NCBI GenBank assembly: GCA_039619475.1
Contig: CM077115.1
Coordinates: 57,604,864-57,668,863, forward strand
Direction of reading: 5' to 3'
Source: Icerya purchasi
Lineage: Eukaryota; Arthropoda; Insecta; Hemiptera; Monophlebidae
Length of the DNA stretch: 64,000 nucleotides
How positions within the stretch are numbered: position 1 is the stretch's first letter; every line of letters starts with the position of its first letter. Position numbers and translations under genes: made by a program. Shown in pieces: positions 23,627 to 34,610 of this stretch. The notes under the pieces were generated by a model. It saw nothing but the letters and a program-made list of their open reading frames with translations. It had not been told where the DNA came from and searched no databases.

Positions 23627-23807
23627 GCCAAACGTAGCGAAGCCGCAGACAAAACTAGCGGGTAAGTAAATAGAATAAGTAAATGATATGATGAAAGTGA
23701 TCAATAAGGAATAAAAACAACAAATGATTACAATGGTGAGATCCATGTCGAACTTCCAGAAATGGCACACAATTGACTCTAATGAATATTTTGAGAAATG
23801 TTCACTA

Positions 23808-23814
23808 TAATATA

Positions 23815-23861
<47 letters not shown>

Positions 23862-23945
23862 CATAGATAAAACAAATTTTTTTTTGTTAACAATTTCCGA
23901 TTTAAACAGGGATTAATATGCGAGCGAAACCCCGTGACTAACATC
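23808..23945 (+). repeat. (TA)n array and repeat terminus with GCGA-type tag
   Basis: A TA array (23808-23860) is followed after 40 bp by TTAAACAGGGATTAATATGC and then GAGCGAAACCCCGTGACTA. A related word, GCGAAGCCGTAACAGCTAGT, lies at 24311-24330 before another TA array, and GCGAAGCCGC lies at 23638-23647. The shared tag suggests termini of one repeat family linked to TA microsatellites. Confidence 0.5.
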
Positions 23946-24239
23946 TAAAATAACTACAATTTGCTGTTATGAGATGCACTTAAAGTTTAATTACTATATT
24001 AGTAATATTCCTCTATAAGAAAAGAAAAAAAGGAATGAGTTAAAAATTTAAACGAGTATTAATATATTAAACCGATTCTATTCCGCTTTTTATCAATAAT
24101 TCCTCAGAAAGATTGTAGTGCATAACTTATATAAATCAATTGTAAATCAAACGACCCATATGAATTTTTATCAACGAAGTGGGCAAAAGTGTGCGGTAAA
24201 ATAAAATAGAGATTTAAAAAATGTTTACTTTAATTACAC

Positions 24240-24327
24240 AAATTACAGATAAAACAAGAAAAAATTGTTTATTTCCAGATACAAATTTAAACGTGTATTA
24301 ATATACTGGCGAAGCCGTAACAGCTAG

Positions 24328-24362
<35 letters not shown>
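24240..24362 (+). repeat. Repeat terminus ending in (TA)n
   Basis: TTTAAACGTGTATTAATATAC is followed by TGGCGAAGCCGTAACAGCTA, GTCTG and a TA array (24331-24362). The segment before it resembles 23880-23920 (CAAATTTAAAC, ATTAATAT). It looks like the 3' terminus of a dispersed element whose tail is the microsatellite itself. Confidence 0.5.
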
Positions 24363-24367
<5 letters not shown>

Positions 24368-25589
24368 CATATGTTAGTGACACAACACAACACTCTTGCG
24401 CTAGATGTAGATTAATGTTACCTATTTTCTTTGTTTTATTAAAAAACATTGGATCATGGAATATTTGATTAAATAGTTAAAATTTCTGTGTCGGTGATTC
24501 AATATTTTTCGCAAAACCTAAGGCGGTAGCTGAATTTACAATACAGATTTATACGAAAACGGTGCTTGTTCACTTTTTTCATTTTGTTTTATGTGTATAA
24601 TTTAAATTCGATAGTCGGATGCGGGCAGTATGGAAAAACAAATAACAAGGATTAGCGAAAATACCTTTTCGTCGGGGCAAAATAAAAGTCGTTCCATAAA
24701 CGGGCGGATAAGGAAAAGAATTCGGCAAGGCTTATCTTGTCTGCCGACACAAACTGCACATTAAAATTTGAATTTAACCTACTTTTCAGGTTGACTGAAA
24801 ATTCGCATAATTATATTTGAATATTCCAATTTGTTGTTTATTTTCTACTACCAAGTGCACAGGGGAGAACTGTTTGATTTTTTCGCTGTTTTTTTTTTTT
24901 TCAATTGCTTGGAAGAGCATTATAAAATGAAGAAGAAACAAAAAAAAAAACAAACTACTGATAATAATAGAAGGAAACAACAGCGGAATAGGAATATTTA
25001 ATTTGAAAAAAATAAAAAATAAATAATAGTGGCGACACAGGTCGTCGGGTAGGACGGTAGTGTGTGGACACGTCAAAGCGGTCGCGTCTAAGACGAATTA
25101 GATTATTTCCGTATGACCAGATTGTTTGTTTGGACTTCATTCCGTGTTTCCATATTGTTCATTTATTTTTTTATTTTTTCTCCTACTTCTGTTTATCTTC
25201 TCTCTAACGAAGCCTTTTATTTCTTCATTAGACATGCTGCTTAACATCGCGGCACCGTGTCGCAGACTGTGATCACAATGGAAATTTTCGCGTGACAAAC
25301 GTTCACACAGTCCTTGCTATGGAAATATACGACAAAAATGTTAATTACCTTTATCGACTTTTTTTCCCCGAGTGACAAAATTCATTTTTACAACGCTTAT
25401 TATTACGTAAATAGCATCTTTATAGTTTCTTACCTAATCCGACTACTTCTCTTTCCATTATACGTGAGAGGAGGAAGTGTCCTAATCGTGTGTGTTACTT
25501 TGCTCCCTCTTAGACTAGATGATGAAAAATCTAACAAAAACCTACTTTTTGTTGTTGTTTTTTTCTGAGAATAGAAGCAATTAATTCGA
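24363..25589. other. No recognisable gene
   Basis: AT-rich with T and A runs. The frames at 24786-25140 and 25314-25568 are hydrophobic or low-complexity and show no domain. Confidence 0.4.
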
Positions 25590-26230
25590 TCGAAGATTGT
25601 CTATATGACGAAACAATAAGAACAACAGCCTGGGAAGGGAAGGATAAGCATAATAAATATGAACCCAGGCGGCTTTAATAAATATAAATAAAGAAAAGAA
25701 CATACAAAACAACTTTGATACCGTATCAAGATATAATTGACTCCTTCCTTTTCTAATTGTTTCTCGGTAAAGGTCCCTGGTTGACGAGCCTCCCCCACAA
25801 AAAAGAAAATAATAATAATAGAGCATTCGAGGAAAATATGATTTTAGAATTATGGATAATTGTAGCATTGGAATGAAGAGGATAAAGGAAGAGAGCACTA
25901 AGGGAAAAGACGATAGCGGAAAGAAGGAAATAAAGTATGGTTAAAGAGCGCGGGTAAATAATAAAGATAATAACGGAACAATAAAGACAAGAAAACTCTT
26001 AAAAAGCTATAATTAGGAAAATTAGGATTGAGAGGTAGAAGGAACGATTATTCGTAAATCCGACCGAAATCTAGAGTGAAATTTTTTACTGAAGGGATGG
26101 GTAGTAGATTGAAATGCGGAATTTTCTTGAAATTCAGAGCATCTGAAGCAAAGTATCTGCCATTTCATTATCTTCGATGCCGCTATGACCAGGAACAACG
26201 AAACTGATAAATATATCAAACGGAGTTATA
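25590..26230 (-). pseudogene. LINE-A fragment: RNase H end to C-terminus
   Basis: On the minus strand from the right end, FISFVVPGHSGIEDNEMADT is the last block of an RNase H domain (the usual form is WVPGHSGIxGNExAD). Family linker (NNRSFYLSI) follows, and near the left end a C-terminal segment (GFIFIMLILPFPG) aligns with ASYILSFPSQ at 14.4 kb. The order is the same as at 37.6-38.2 kb. The copy is interrupted by the plus-strand insertion around 25690-25812 and carries stops, so it is not functional. Confidence 0.7.
25690..25812 (+). mobile_element. Nested LINE-A 3' tail in opposite orientation
   Basis: On the plus strand, TTCTCGGTAAAGGTCCCTGG, then TTGACGAGCC, a C run and an A-rich end match the tails at 14.3 kb (minus) and 37.6 kb (minus). 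It sits inside the minus-strand LINE-A copy, between its RNase H part and its C-terminal part. The left limit is not clear because that flank is AT-rich. Confidence 0.55.
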
Positions 26231-27381
26231 TACTTTATAACCTATTTTTATTGTTTATTAACCGAAAAACGGGATGTATATAAAAAAAATTTAACACTTT
26301 GTAATTACCAAACTTCTGTCGACACGTAGACATACTGCTACACCAGATTCAATATGTAACGTTTAAATATCGAAGAATTTTTTAACAAACGACCAGGATA
26401 TTTATGGGAAATATTTCCAGCTTTTGGAAACGTTTTTCGGAATATTCTGCGTTGTTTGCCAAAGAATGTTGTCAGACCTCTATTGAACTTTCGCATAAGT
26501 TGCGCCTAATAACATGATATTTTCGAAAACGTCTCTAAGCTGAAGTATTTATTATGTGTCACAGTTGTTTTTTTAAGAAGACGAACACTGCAAACATTTT
26601 TTTGTATTTAAATTATAAAGTGCAAGCAAATAAGCATTCGTTGTCGGCAAACGGAATGTTATCTAAACTGTATTTTTCGAATGTAAATAGTAATATAATG
26701 AAAATGGAAAACAATCAGTTAGTGGCCAAATGGTGTTATTGCTGCGGGGGAAAAAAAATAAAAATAAAAAATGTATTTATGCTATTATTGTGGGTTTTTA
26801 CCGTTGGCTGATAGTCGGTTGGACCCGAAAACGTTACTAAGCATAAAAGAATATTGTTCTATATATTTTTTATACTTAAAAGTATCATAAATAAAAGCAA
26901 TTCCCCTTCTGGTAATCCGCAATTTTTTTCTTATTTCTACGCGAGAGTAGTAGTTCGATGCTTTGTGCTCGGCTTTACTGAGAATGTGTTCCTGGAATTT
27001 TTTTAATTTTCAAATGGTCTGACTTGTAAATTTAACCAGCTACTTTGTCTAATTTTTAGCGAATGATGCTCAAAAATGTTTTTAAACAGTATTCTTTATA
27101 CATTTAAATTCGGAGAAATGTAACGATTTCTTCGATGTTAAATTCAAATTAAGTTTTCTAGTATACAAAAATGTTTCCTACTAACGATATCGTATTTTTC
27201 GAACTTAATTAAAAGTAAAAAATCTTCACTAAAACCACATTCAACTAAATATGACGTTAGAACAGACTGAGATGTTAATCCAGTTCGCAAAGTTTCGAAT
27301 AATTAAAAATTTAGAATTGATCTGAAAACTATCTATTATTTTTAAATATAATTTTAGCTAAGTTATCATTTGTAACTCAAT
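26231..27381. other. No recognisable gene
   Basis: AT-rich. The frame at 26554-26811 is low-complexity and has no motif. Confidence 0.4.
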
Positions 27382-27768
27382 AATCTCTTCTTGGGACGTC
27401 AAGAAAGGAGGAAACTATCCTAGCCAGGCTAAGAATAGGTCACAGCATCATTACGCACTAGTACTTGCTAAGTCGTACGCCAGCTCCATATTGCGATCAA
27501 TGTGGAGTACAAATCGCAATTCAACATATCCTACTGGAATGCAGAAATTACTCAGATCAAAGACACAATCGTTTCGGCTCGAAACCAGCGTTGACAGATA
27601 TACTTGGAGAAAATGCTGTTTTCCACTTCTTGCAAGACTGTGGAATAATTAATCTAGGGTAGTTACTAGTGTAGTTATAGTTTTAGTTTACTTACTACTC
27701 AATGTATATCTTTTTTTTTTTTTTTTTTTAATAAATATATTTCAAAAAAAAAAGAAAATCTCTTTTTG
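27382..27768 (+). mobile_element. 5'-truncated LINE 3' end with probable target-site duplication
   Basis: Frames give EETILARLRIGHSIITH, a TAG stop, then YLLSRTPAPYCDQCG, IQHILLECRNYSDQRH and a C-terminus ending at 27662. This is the classical LINE ending (RLR-GH, C-x2-CG, HILxEC-Y--R). The tail has a T run, AATAAATATATTTC and an A run. The insert at 27394-27756 is flanked by AATCTCTTCTTG (27382-27393) and AATCTCTTTTTG (27757-27768), matching at 11 of 12 positions. Only one stop interrupts the frame, so this is one of the younger insertions here. Confidence 0.85.
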
Positions 27769-28602
27769 AAGTGTAACATTGAATGTGTAACTGCGGATGT
27801 TCCGTAATATCTTAAAACAGGCGCTTTCATTTCGTTATATAGTTTTCTTCCTTCATTTTTTTTTTTTTTTTATTTCAAAAAAATTGGATAAGTGTGTTTG
27901 TTTAGGCATAGCTGAATGAAATGTCCTATATTAAGAGATAAGAAATATTTTCTTCCCTTTCACATTAATCGATCAGGGTCAGATCAAATTGATCTTTCGC
28001 GAAAAAAAAAAAAGTATTCTTAAATTTATTATGAAAATCTTTTTAATATCCGGAATGAACTGTTATTTTACACCGCTTTTTTGGACGTTTTTCGTAATGC
28101 CACTTTTAATTTTTGGTTTTCACGGCTCTCTTCAAAAATACCGCGGTCGTCCATTAGGGGCCCATAGGGTTTTTGTTGAGAATTACCATCTTAAAGAATA
28201 CGCACGCTATGGCACTCTGAGAGTTACTTATTTGATCTAGTACCACCGGGTGGCCATTCTTTCGGTGAGGGATAAACGTGCATTCAAGAAAGCTGGTTCA
28301 TTTATTTATTTCGGTTAGATGAGATCACTTGTTCCAGGATAATGTTATTACTTTTTAATAAGTAGTAGTCGGCACTAAATTAATAATGCTGATTTTTAGA
28401 GTATTCTCTCCGAGTTGGTGTGAAAGTGTTAGCATTACTCGTTAAATTAATATTTTATTATAAACTATTTTTATTTTTTTTTAACTTTTTAAAAACGAAC
28501 TTTTATTACTTTAAACGTACCGAAAACAATAAAAGAAGCAACGTTTTATGACAGCTTCAAATATGCAAAGCCTACACGTAGTTATGTAGTTTTCATTCCT
28601 AG
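27769..28602. other. No recognisable gene
   Basis: AT-rich. The frame at 27989-28240 begins in an A run and has no recognisable domain. Confidence 0.4.
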
Positions 28603-29105
28603 TAAGGGTAATATCTAATGTGCAAATTGAATGCTTGGAATTAATAGGAAATCATAAAGGAGAAACCGAGAGTGAAATAATTAAAAAAGAAAACGTAATG
28701 AGCATAAGAGGAATGTACTTATTACTGAAGATATGGGAGTACATATCAGCAGAAAAGAAAATTGAAGTGGAGGAAAGAATAAACGCAGAATACGAGTTGA
28801 GGGAAAAACTTTCGTTCCAACTGCTGTTAGCAAGAACAAATTTGCAAACGGATAAATATATTATAACTCAGATGTTGAATAAAATACCCAAAGAAATAAT
28901 AGAGAAGGAAAAAAATAGGGGTATGAAAAAGGAAAATAAAGGAATGGCTTCAGGAAGAAGAAAATATAAAAAAAATGTTAAACATAAAATAAAAAGACAA
29001 AGCGCAACAAAAAAAACTAGAAAAAAAAAACATTTGAATATAGGAAATAAAAATAGATTATTAATTATATATTGCACGATTATGTATATGTATAAGTTAA
29101 TTTAA
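28603..29105 (+). CDS. Unrecognised Lys-rich open frame
   Basis: This is one of the two longest open frames in the window. The frame is open from just after TTTTCATTCCTAG, which resembles a 3' splice site, to a TAA at 29103. There is no ATG at its start; the first in-frame ATG is at 28699. Residues 1-95 are mixed and partly helical in composition (for example WEYISAEKKIEVEERINAEY). From about residue 95 the chain becomes very basic (KKENKG, GRRKYKKN, KKTRKKKH), which partly reflects A-rich DNA. No family was recognised. It could be a terminal exon, an old transposon frame or chance. Confidence 0.25.
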
Positions 29106-29576
29106 GATGGTAAAATGTCAAATAGGATAATTCGTCGACAAGCGTTTTAGCTTGACGAAAATTTTTGCATGTAAAAAATTACAAATACATATTTTTCAAA
29201 AAAAAAAAAAAACATTTATAGTAATTATATTAACTGAATTGGGAAAAAAACTAGTCGCGAGAAGTTGAGAGAAGTAGTAATATGTTTCTTTTGGGCGGGC
29301 CATTAAATTAATATAACGATTATAAAGGCGTAATTATTCTTATTTATTTACAATTTCTTTTTATGCTTGCCATAAAGCCCAATAACAGCAGGTGGTACGT
29401 TCATTATGAAAGTAAAAAGTTGGGATAACGTTCACTGTCACTTAGCATTCAGTGTAGATTGATTTATTAATGATACCGATGAGTGCTATTTTTTCTAAAT
29501 AAATGCCCAGGCGAATAAAATATATCTAGTCCAGGGTAATAAAGTGAAACTAAATTTTATATATATATATATATAA

Positions 29577-29960
29577 CTCGGCCATTTTGGCCTCGCAAGG
29601 GGCTGAGCCCGTTGACCCTTCTTGCTTTTATTTATGTCTCTTCCTTTTCTATTATAAAATGATCAAAATTTACAACGTAATTCTTACTGGCATCAATACA
29701 AAAAGAAAAACAAAACATAATCACAAAAATCCTATCCTAACATTTAACTTTCATTACATAAAATTAAGATATTGTTTCATTACACTTTTCGTTACATATT
29801 TCGTTACATAAAATTGTGACATTTTTAAAATAACAATCGCAAAAATCTTATAAAATGTAACAAATGTTACATAAAATTGGGACATTTTGCGTTACATAAA
29901 ATTGGGACATTTTTTCGAATGGGGGGTAGCCTAAGAATTACGTTGTAATTAATATATATA
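29577..29960 (+). repeat. Element B, nearly complete copy
   Basis: Starts after a TA tract with AACTCGGCCATTTTGGCCTC and ends with AAGAATTACGTTGTAATTAA before another TA tract. Inside, the phrase ACATAAAATTGGGACATTTT and variants recur at least four times (about 29757, 29808, 29867, 29893), so the centre is itself a degenerate tandem repeat. The frame at 29587-29811 runs through the repeat and is not considered a gene. Confidence 0.8.
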
Positions 29961-30625
29961 TATTCATCGCTGACCTTAAAAATTCGCTAAAATTAATTCT
30001 TCCGCAATTATAGATGAAATAATCTTCTCTTCCTAATATTGATAGCCCTAAGAATGTAATTTTAGTTAATAATTTCGGTTCTTTCATTATGTAATTACAC
30101 AGGTCGTACAAAAATAATAATGTAGTAACTTTTCCCTTCTTATAGATGGCGCACTAAAATTCCACGCAGTTAATTTACTCGCAACAATTAAATCTGAGAT
30201 TACTCTGAGCATTCTATACGATTAAAAAATCTTAATTGAAAACATTAATGTGTATGGATCCGAAATAATTGCTCCATATTCCAAGTGAATATGCAACAAT
30301 GCATAAAATAGAACTTGTAACGTTTAAGAGAATTTTTAAAGTTGTCGTCACTATTTCTAATTATAAAGCCCAACACGATCGAAAAGTATTATTACGAATA
30401 CACATACATGATTTATATAGTGATTAAATGACATTTGCGTATGGTAATATATAAGTCTTTTATTATTTCTGCCCCTAAATAAGATAAGATGGTATTCTTT
30501 TTTTTTGGTAAACGTTATAATTAAGTATTTATCGAAATTAAGGGATTGTGTTATTAATACGTTCACATCGTTCTGCAACAATTTAAATACTATATCTGTT
30601 TATTTCACTCATTGTTTCTATTATG
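29961..30625. other. No recognisable gene
   Basis: AT-rich. The minus frame at 30357-30581 has no domain. Nothing else was recognised before the foldback at 30626. Confidence 0.4.
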
Positions 30626-30835
30626 TTGTACAGTAATTAATTTTAAACACCAATTTAAAACAATTATTTAATTTTTGATCAAATACCCCGACGCGTTTCG
30701 AAGACAAAGCCTCATAATTATGGGAGTATTATAATAACTACCATGATCATGAAGCTTTGCCTTCGAAACGCGTCGGGTATTTAATAAAAATTAAATAATC
30801 GTTTAAATCGGTGTTTAAAATTAATTACTGTACAA
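30626..30835. repeat. Foldback element 1 with hammerhead-like core in each arm
   Basis: The arms (30626-30715 and about 30750-30835) are near-perfect reverse complements. Both begin TTGTACAGTAATTAATTTTA and end near CGACGCGTTTCGAAG. Read on the plus strand in the right arm and on the minus strand in the left arm, each arm contains ATGAAGC or ATGAGGC, then TTTG, a pyrimidine-rich CTTC and CGAAACGCGTCGGG. This matches the order of a type I hammerhead ribozyme: CUGAUGA, helix II, GAAA, short helix III, GUC. The CUGAUGA box is degraded to 5 of 7 bases in both arms. Such motifs are known from Penelope-like elements and retrozymes. Confidence 0.75.
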
Positions 30836-30971
30836 TTTAAGTACTATCGATTACGCGACATTGCCGATAATTTTAACGTTATTATAACACGTATATTTTC
30901 TAATCTTTAAATAATATTTAAAAATTATGAAATATTAAACGCAGGAGTCTTTATTAAAGATGAAAAAAAAA

Positions 30972-31388
30972 GGTTCAAAAAAGATCCCGCCGACATGTTT
31001 CGGAGAACAACGCTGCATAGTCTCGTAGTATCGTGTAATATAAAGTTAAAATTTACAAATATAAACACTGAAAAAACAACAAAGAAAATTATCGAATAAC
31101 AAGTTACAATTAAATTACTAAATATCGAAAACTTATTAAAAAAATATTACACAAATAAAATAAAAACAAAAGATTTGTAATATATTTTTTAATAAGTTTT
31201 TACGTTGTAAATCGATTTTAATTACGCGACTTTAATTGTTACCTCTAATTCGATAATTTTCTTTGTTTCTTCATTGTTTATATTTTTAACTTTTAACTTT
31301 ATATTACATAATACCGCTCCCGTCGTAAATATGGAGCGGTGTTCTCCGAAACATATGTCCGGCGAATAGTTGTTGATTTTTTTTTTGA
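30972..31388. repeat. Foldback element 2, longer, with related hammerhead-like core
   Basis: A second inverted repeat lies about 140 bp from the first, with arms of about 190 bp that can be followed to a loop near 31160. Shared arm words are TGTAATATAAAGTTAAAA, CAAAGAAAATTATCGAAT and AAAACTTATTAAAAAA. Each arm carries CTCCGAAACAT followed by GTC, preceded by GGAGCGGTGTT (right) or GCAGCGTTGTT (left). This is the same layout as in element 1, but the helix II stem is GGAG/CTCC instead of GAAG/CTTC, a paired change. A GC-rich helix I (CGTCG with CGGCG, one G-U pair) can be drawn for the right arm. The CUGAUGA box is poorly kept. Confidence 0.7.
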
Positions 31389-31639
31389 ATTTTAATAATG
31401 ACTTCTGTGTTTGGTATTCCGTAGTATTTAAATATTATCTAAATAAATCATCAATAATCCTTTACCACTTGTTCGTTTCATTGATAAAAATTAAAAATTG
31501 TAACGAGCCTAAGAGTCTTGCGACGGAACGAACTTATACGAATCATGGCCATTGTAAGAAACGTACATATACAACTCCCGCGATCAAGTAAATATAATGA
31601 AATGTAGCTATTTTTTAAATCGTAATATTGTCATTTTTT

Positions 31640-32200
31640 TCGGTAATCAACTTTATTAAACGCCTTAGAAAAATCCAAACGTACAGAATTGTCTTGTTCC
31701 TCATTATTAACTGTAGAGGTTAAAAACTCCAAATTTCGTAGCAGTAAAACACCTTCTGAACTTGTATTAGGAGTTAATTAATTTTCAAAATGTGGATATA
31801 TCCTTTCGTACGCTCCAATAATTTTCCCGGAATATTTGACAAAGCAATAGAGGTCTGTAATTTATTGGTAAATTTCTGTCGCTAGATTTAAAAACACGCG
31901 TGTGATTTTAGCTAATTTTAAGTAATCTGACCAATTCAGAGTTCGTAATACGATATTGAACCAATTTATAACCCCCCCTCACTGGTTGTAACAATGCGTC
32001 AGAAAAATAATTAAAAAATTATCGGCGAAATTCCGTGTTAGGATCAAGTGCATTCGGGTTTATAATAAATGCGTTTCATTTAATCTAATCGGTTTTCTAA
32101 CCGTACTTCAATGCGATTTTAGAAATGTTCTGTAAATTTATTTGCTACGTCAGACTTAATTCGATTTTTATCTGAGAATCGGTAAAATAATTCCCATGTC
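31640..32200 (-). pseudogene. Jockey/CR1-like reverse transcriptase fragment
   Basis: On the minus strand the clearest part (31640-31810) reads YPHFEN, a stop, LTPNTSSEGV, then FLTSTVNNEEQ and VRLDFSKAFNKVDYR. This is RT motifs 1-2 and motif A (usual form YLDFSKAFDKVDH), with the catalytic Asp kept in LDFSKAF. Upstream to about 32200 only weak similarity to the pre-RT region remains. Several stops are present. The fragment ends just after motif A, so the YADD motif is absent here. Confidence 0.65.
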
Positions 32201-33419
32201 TTCCGTTAAAATGTAATTAATTTCTTGAAATAATATTATTGATTTATTTATAACAAGCGGAATTCGAGCGTCCGCGTTTTATATATAGAGTTCTTAATGA
32301 AATCACTAGCGACCGACGAGCCTCTCTCCTTTTAATAAAGCTAAGTTAGAGCAACCGAAATTATTGGAAAAATGTCGCGAGTGAGTTTGCAAAATACCAT
32401 TGTCGCACATAATCGGAGGGGATAAATGAAAAAAAACTGAGAAAATCAGAAAAAAAATTCGAATTAATCAGGATAAAATTAATTACGGAGCGAAACAAGA
32501 ACAATCAACGATGAAAGTGATAATTATTGTTGTACGTTCGTTCCGAGCTAGCGACCGAAACTCACCGAATTAAAGCGGTTGGTACAAAAACACTGACCAT
32601 GAGTTTATCGTAGCATGACATTCGCAGACCGGATTTCCGATCTATGCCTATATCAGTCGAATATAGATGAAAAGCCCAAATCATGCTCGCTACCAGCATT
32701 CGGCGAAAGCGGCCACAGCGAAACTACAAACAGCATTCAAACGGTGAAATATAAAGAAGACACTGCCGAACAAAAAGGTTTACTTTTTATCACCCCATTA
32801 ACAGATATATATCTAACACGGCTTGCAGTAATACGGCCGCATCGAGTAAATCGCCAGACGAACGGATTTCTTGAAAGCTGCATAAAGCCGAGCTCTTTTT
32901 TCTGCTTAAATTAATCTCTTTCAACAAAGATATTTTTATTTTTTTTGCAATAATCGGCAACGAAAACTTTTCGGACAAAATCGTAAACACGACTGGCGAA
33001 TTTCCTCTCAAAGTTCGCAATATTTTTATTAGCTGATACGTACAATTTTCAGAGCGTACTCTTTACAAAAAGATTTACAATATATAAATGGACGGTTGAT
33101 ATTTAGGCATAAAAAACTTCAATTATACGTCGACCTAAATTGAATAAAGAAGCAATATCATCGTCCATGTGAAAAAACAATTAAAAAGAAAGAATAATCA
33201 GAAACAAATTGAAACGGTTATAACTAATTACTTAATAATCTGATAATAATTCAGGTAAATCCGGTATTATTTCTATTTTCGATTTTAAAGGATTCCAGTG
33301 CTTACAGAAAACAAGCGATTGCGACGCTCATTTAATATGATTTTTAATTGTTGTAATTTGAATTTACTATTAATGTTTAAGAATAATATAATTCCTGCCT
33401 CAGACATCCTTTTCTTCTC
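32201..33419. other. No recognisable gene
   Basis: The frame at 32615-32914 (plus, 99 codons) and the overlapping minus frame at 32790-33020 have no recognised motif. No repeat was identified. Confidence 0.35.
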
Positions 33420-33925
33420 CGCAAGTCTCCATACCAGACTATGGGTTGACATCTACCCTTTCTTTTTTGCGAATCGCTCCTCTTTCTACCTCCTCCTACA
33501 GCCCACTCCCAATTCACAGCCTCGGTACCCATTTCTTCCCTTTTCTCGGCGCTCGGCTATTGTTTCCAAAAATCAGACTGAGACTTGATCATTCTTTCCT
33601 TCTCTCTTCTTCTTTTTCTCTTTCACCTACTCTCTTTTGCTCTCTCCACTCTACTGATCCTCCCTTTATATGCGACCCCAACCATATCCTTTTTGAATGC
33701 CCTGCTCTTTTTCCTGAGTGCTCTCATCTATACGCCGAACTCTTGGCGTTGGATCTTCCTACCCCTTTCAATGCTTCCTTTATCCTTTCCTTCTCATCTC
33801 TAGCCGTTATTTCCCTCCTTCCTTTATACTCTCTATCTCCGATCGCTTCAGAATCTGAGTAGGTGATCTAAGTCCATGTAGTTGGGTCAGTGTTGATACG
33901 GAGCCCATAAAAAAAAAAAAAAGAA
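33420..33925 (+). pseudogene. LINE-A C-terminal region and 3' tail
   Basis: Plus-strand frames read IRLRLDHSFLLSSSFSLS, DPPFICDPNHILFECPALFP, then LALDLPTPFNASFILSFSSL. The first is the RLR-GH block and the second the Cys/His-type block found at the end of many LINEs. The tail has GTTGGGTCAGTGTTGATACG, GAGCCC and an A run ending at about 33925. The frame at 33446-33862 is open for 138 codons, making this one of the better preserved C-termini of the family in the window. Confidence 0.85.
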
Positions 33926-34039
33926 AAAAGAATAATAATACTTTTTTCGGATGTATTTTACTGTAAAATATGTTATCTTCTTTTCGAGTGATTATTTTTA
34001 CTTTTTAATTTCTTTTTTTGTTAAATTGTTACATAATAA

Positions 34040-34610
34040 ATCTGAAAGTCGGTTTAAAAAGCCCGCTCTTCCATTTCCAGGCCTATAATATTACTCTTCT
34101 TTCCTTAAGTAACTCATTCCGAATTATAGCTCAACTCCTATTCTTCTTCATAATCCTGCCTCCTCTTATCTTTCTATTCAGCCATCTCTTCAACTTCATC
34201 CATGATTTTCTTGATATTTGCTCTCTCTCTTTAACGCTCTACAATCGCTGCTATTTGTCGCCTTCACTTTAACCACAGTCTTCTTTCTGCATCATTTTCT
34301 CGGTTGTCATTTGTGTCTACTACATTTTGTTCTTTTCAACCCCCCTTCTAATTACTTTCTTTCTGACTCTGATATCATACTTTATTTGACTATGTGACCT
34401 TCTCTGTTAAGCAATCGTCCTTCTACTCTTCGCTGTTATAATTCCTACAACCCATATCGGTGCTACTCGTGTTCTCTAATTTCCTTCTTTTTCGGTTTTT
34501 AAACCTTATCTTCAAACGCGTAAGAATATCAATTTATTTTTCATCCTTCCCATTTTTCGGGCTCATGTCCTTAACAACGAACCCAGTTAAAAAATAAAAA
34601 ATATATAAAA
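34040..34610 (+). pseudogene. Second LINE-A C-terminal copy, same orientation
   Basis: Frames give LHFNHSLLSASFSRLSFV, matching the RLR-NHSLL block, then SDSDIILYL, matching the CDSDHILF block. The tail reads TTCGGGCTCATGTCCTTAAC, AACGAACCCAG and an A-rich end at about 34610. It lies about 120 bp beyond the copy at 33.4-33.9 kb in the same orientation. It is more decayed, with several frameshifts. Confidence 0.6.

Noticed and set aside
23330..23944. Frames on both strands containing Tyr-Ile repeats
   Set aside because: Artefacts of the TA arrays and the hairpin arms at 23.4-23.9 kb.
29587..29811. 74-codon frame starting MASQGAEP
   Set aside because: Lies wholly in element B, whose other copies do not keep the frame open.
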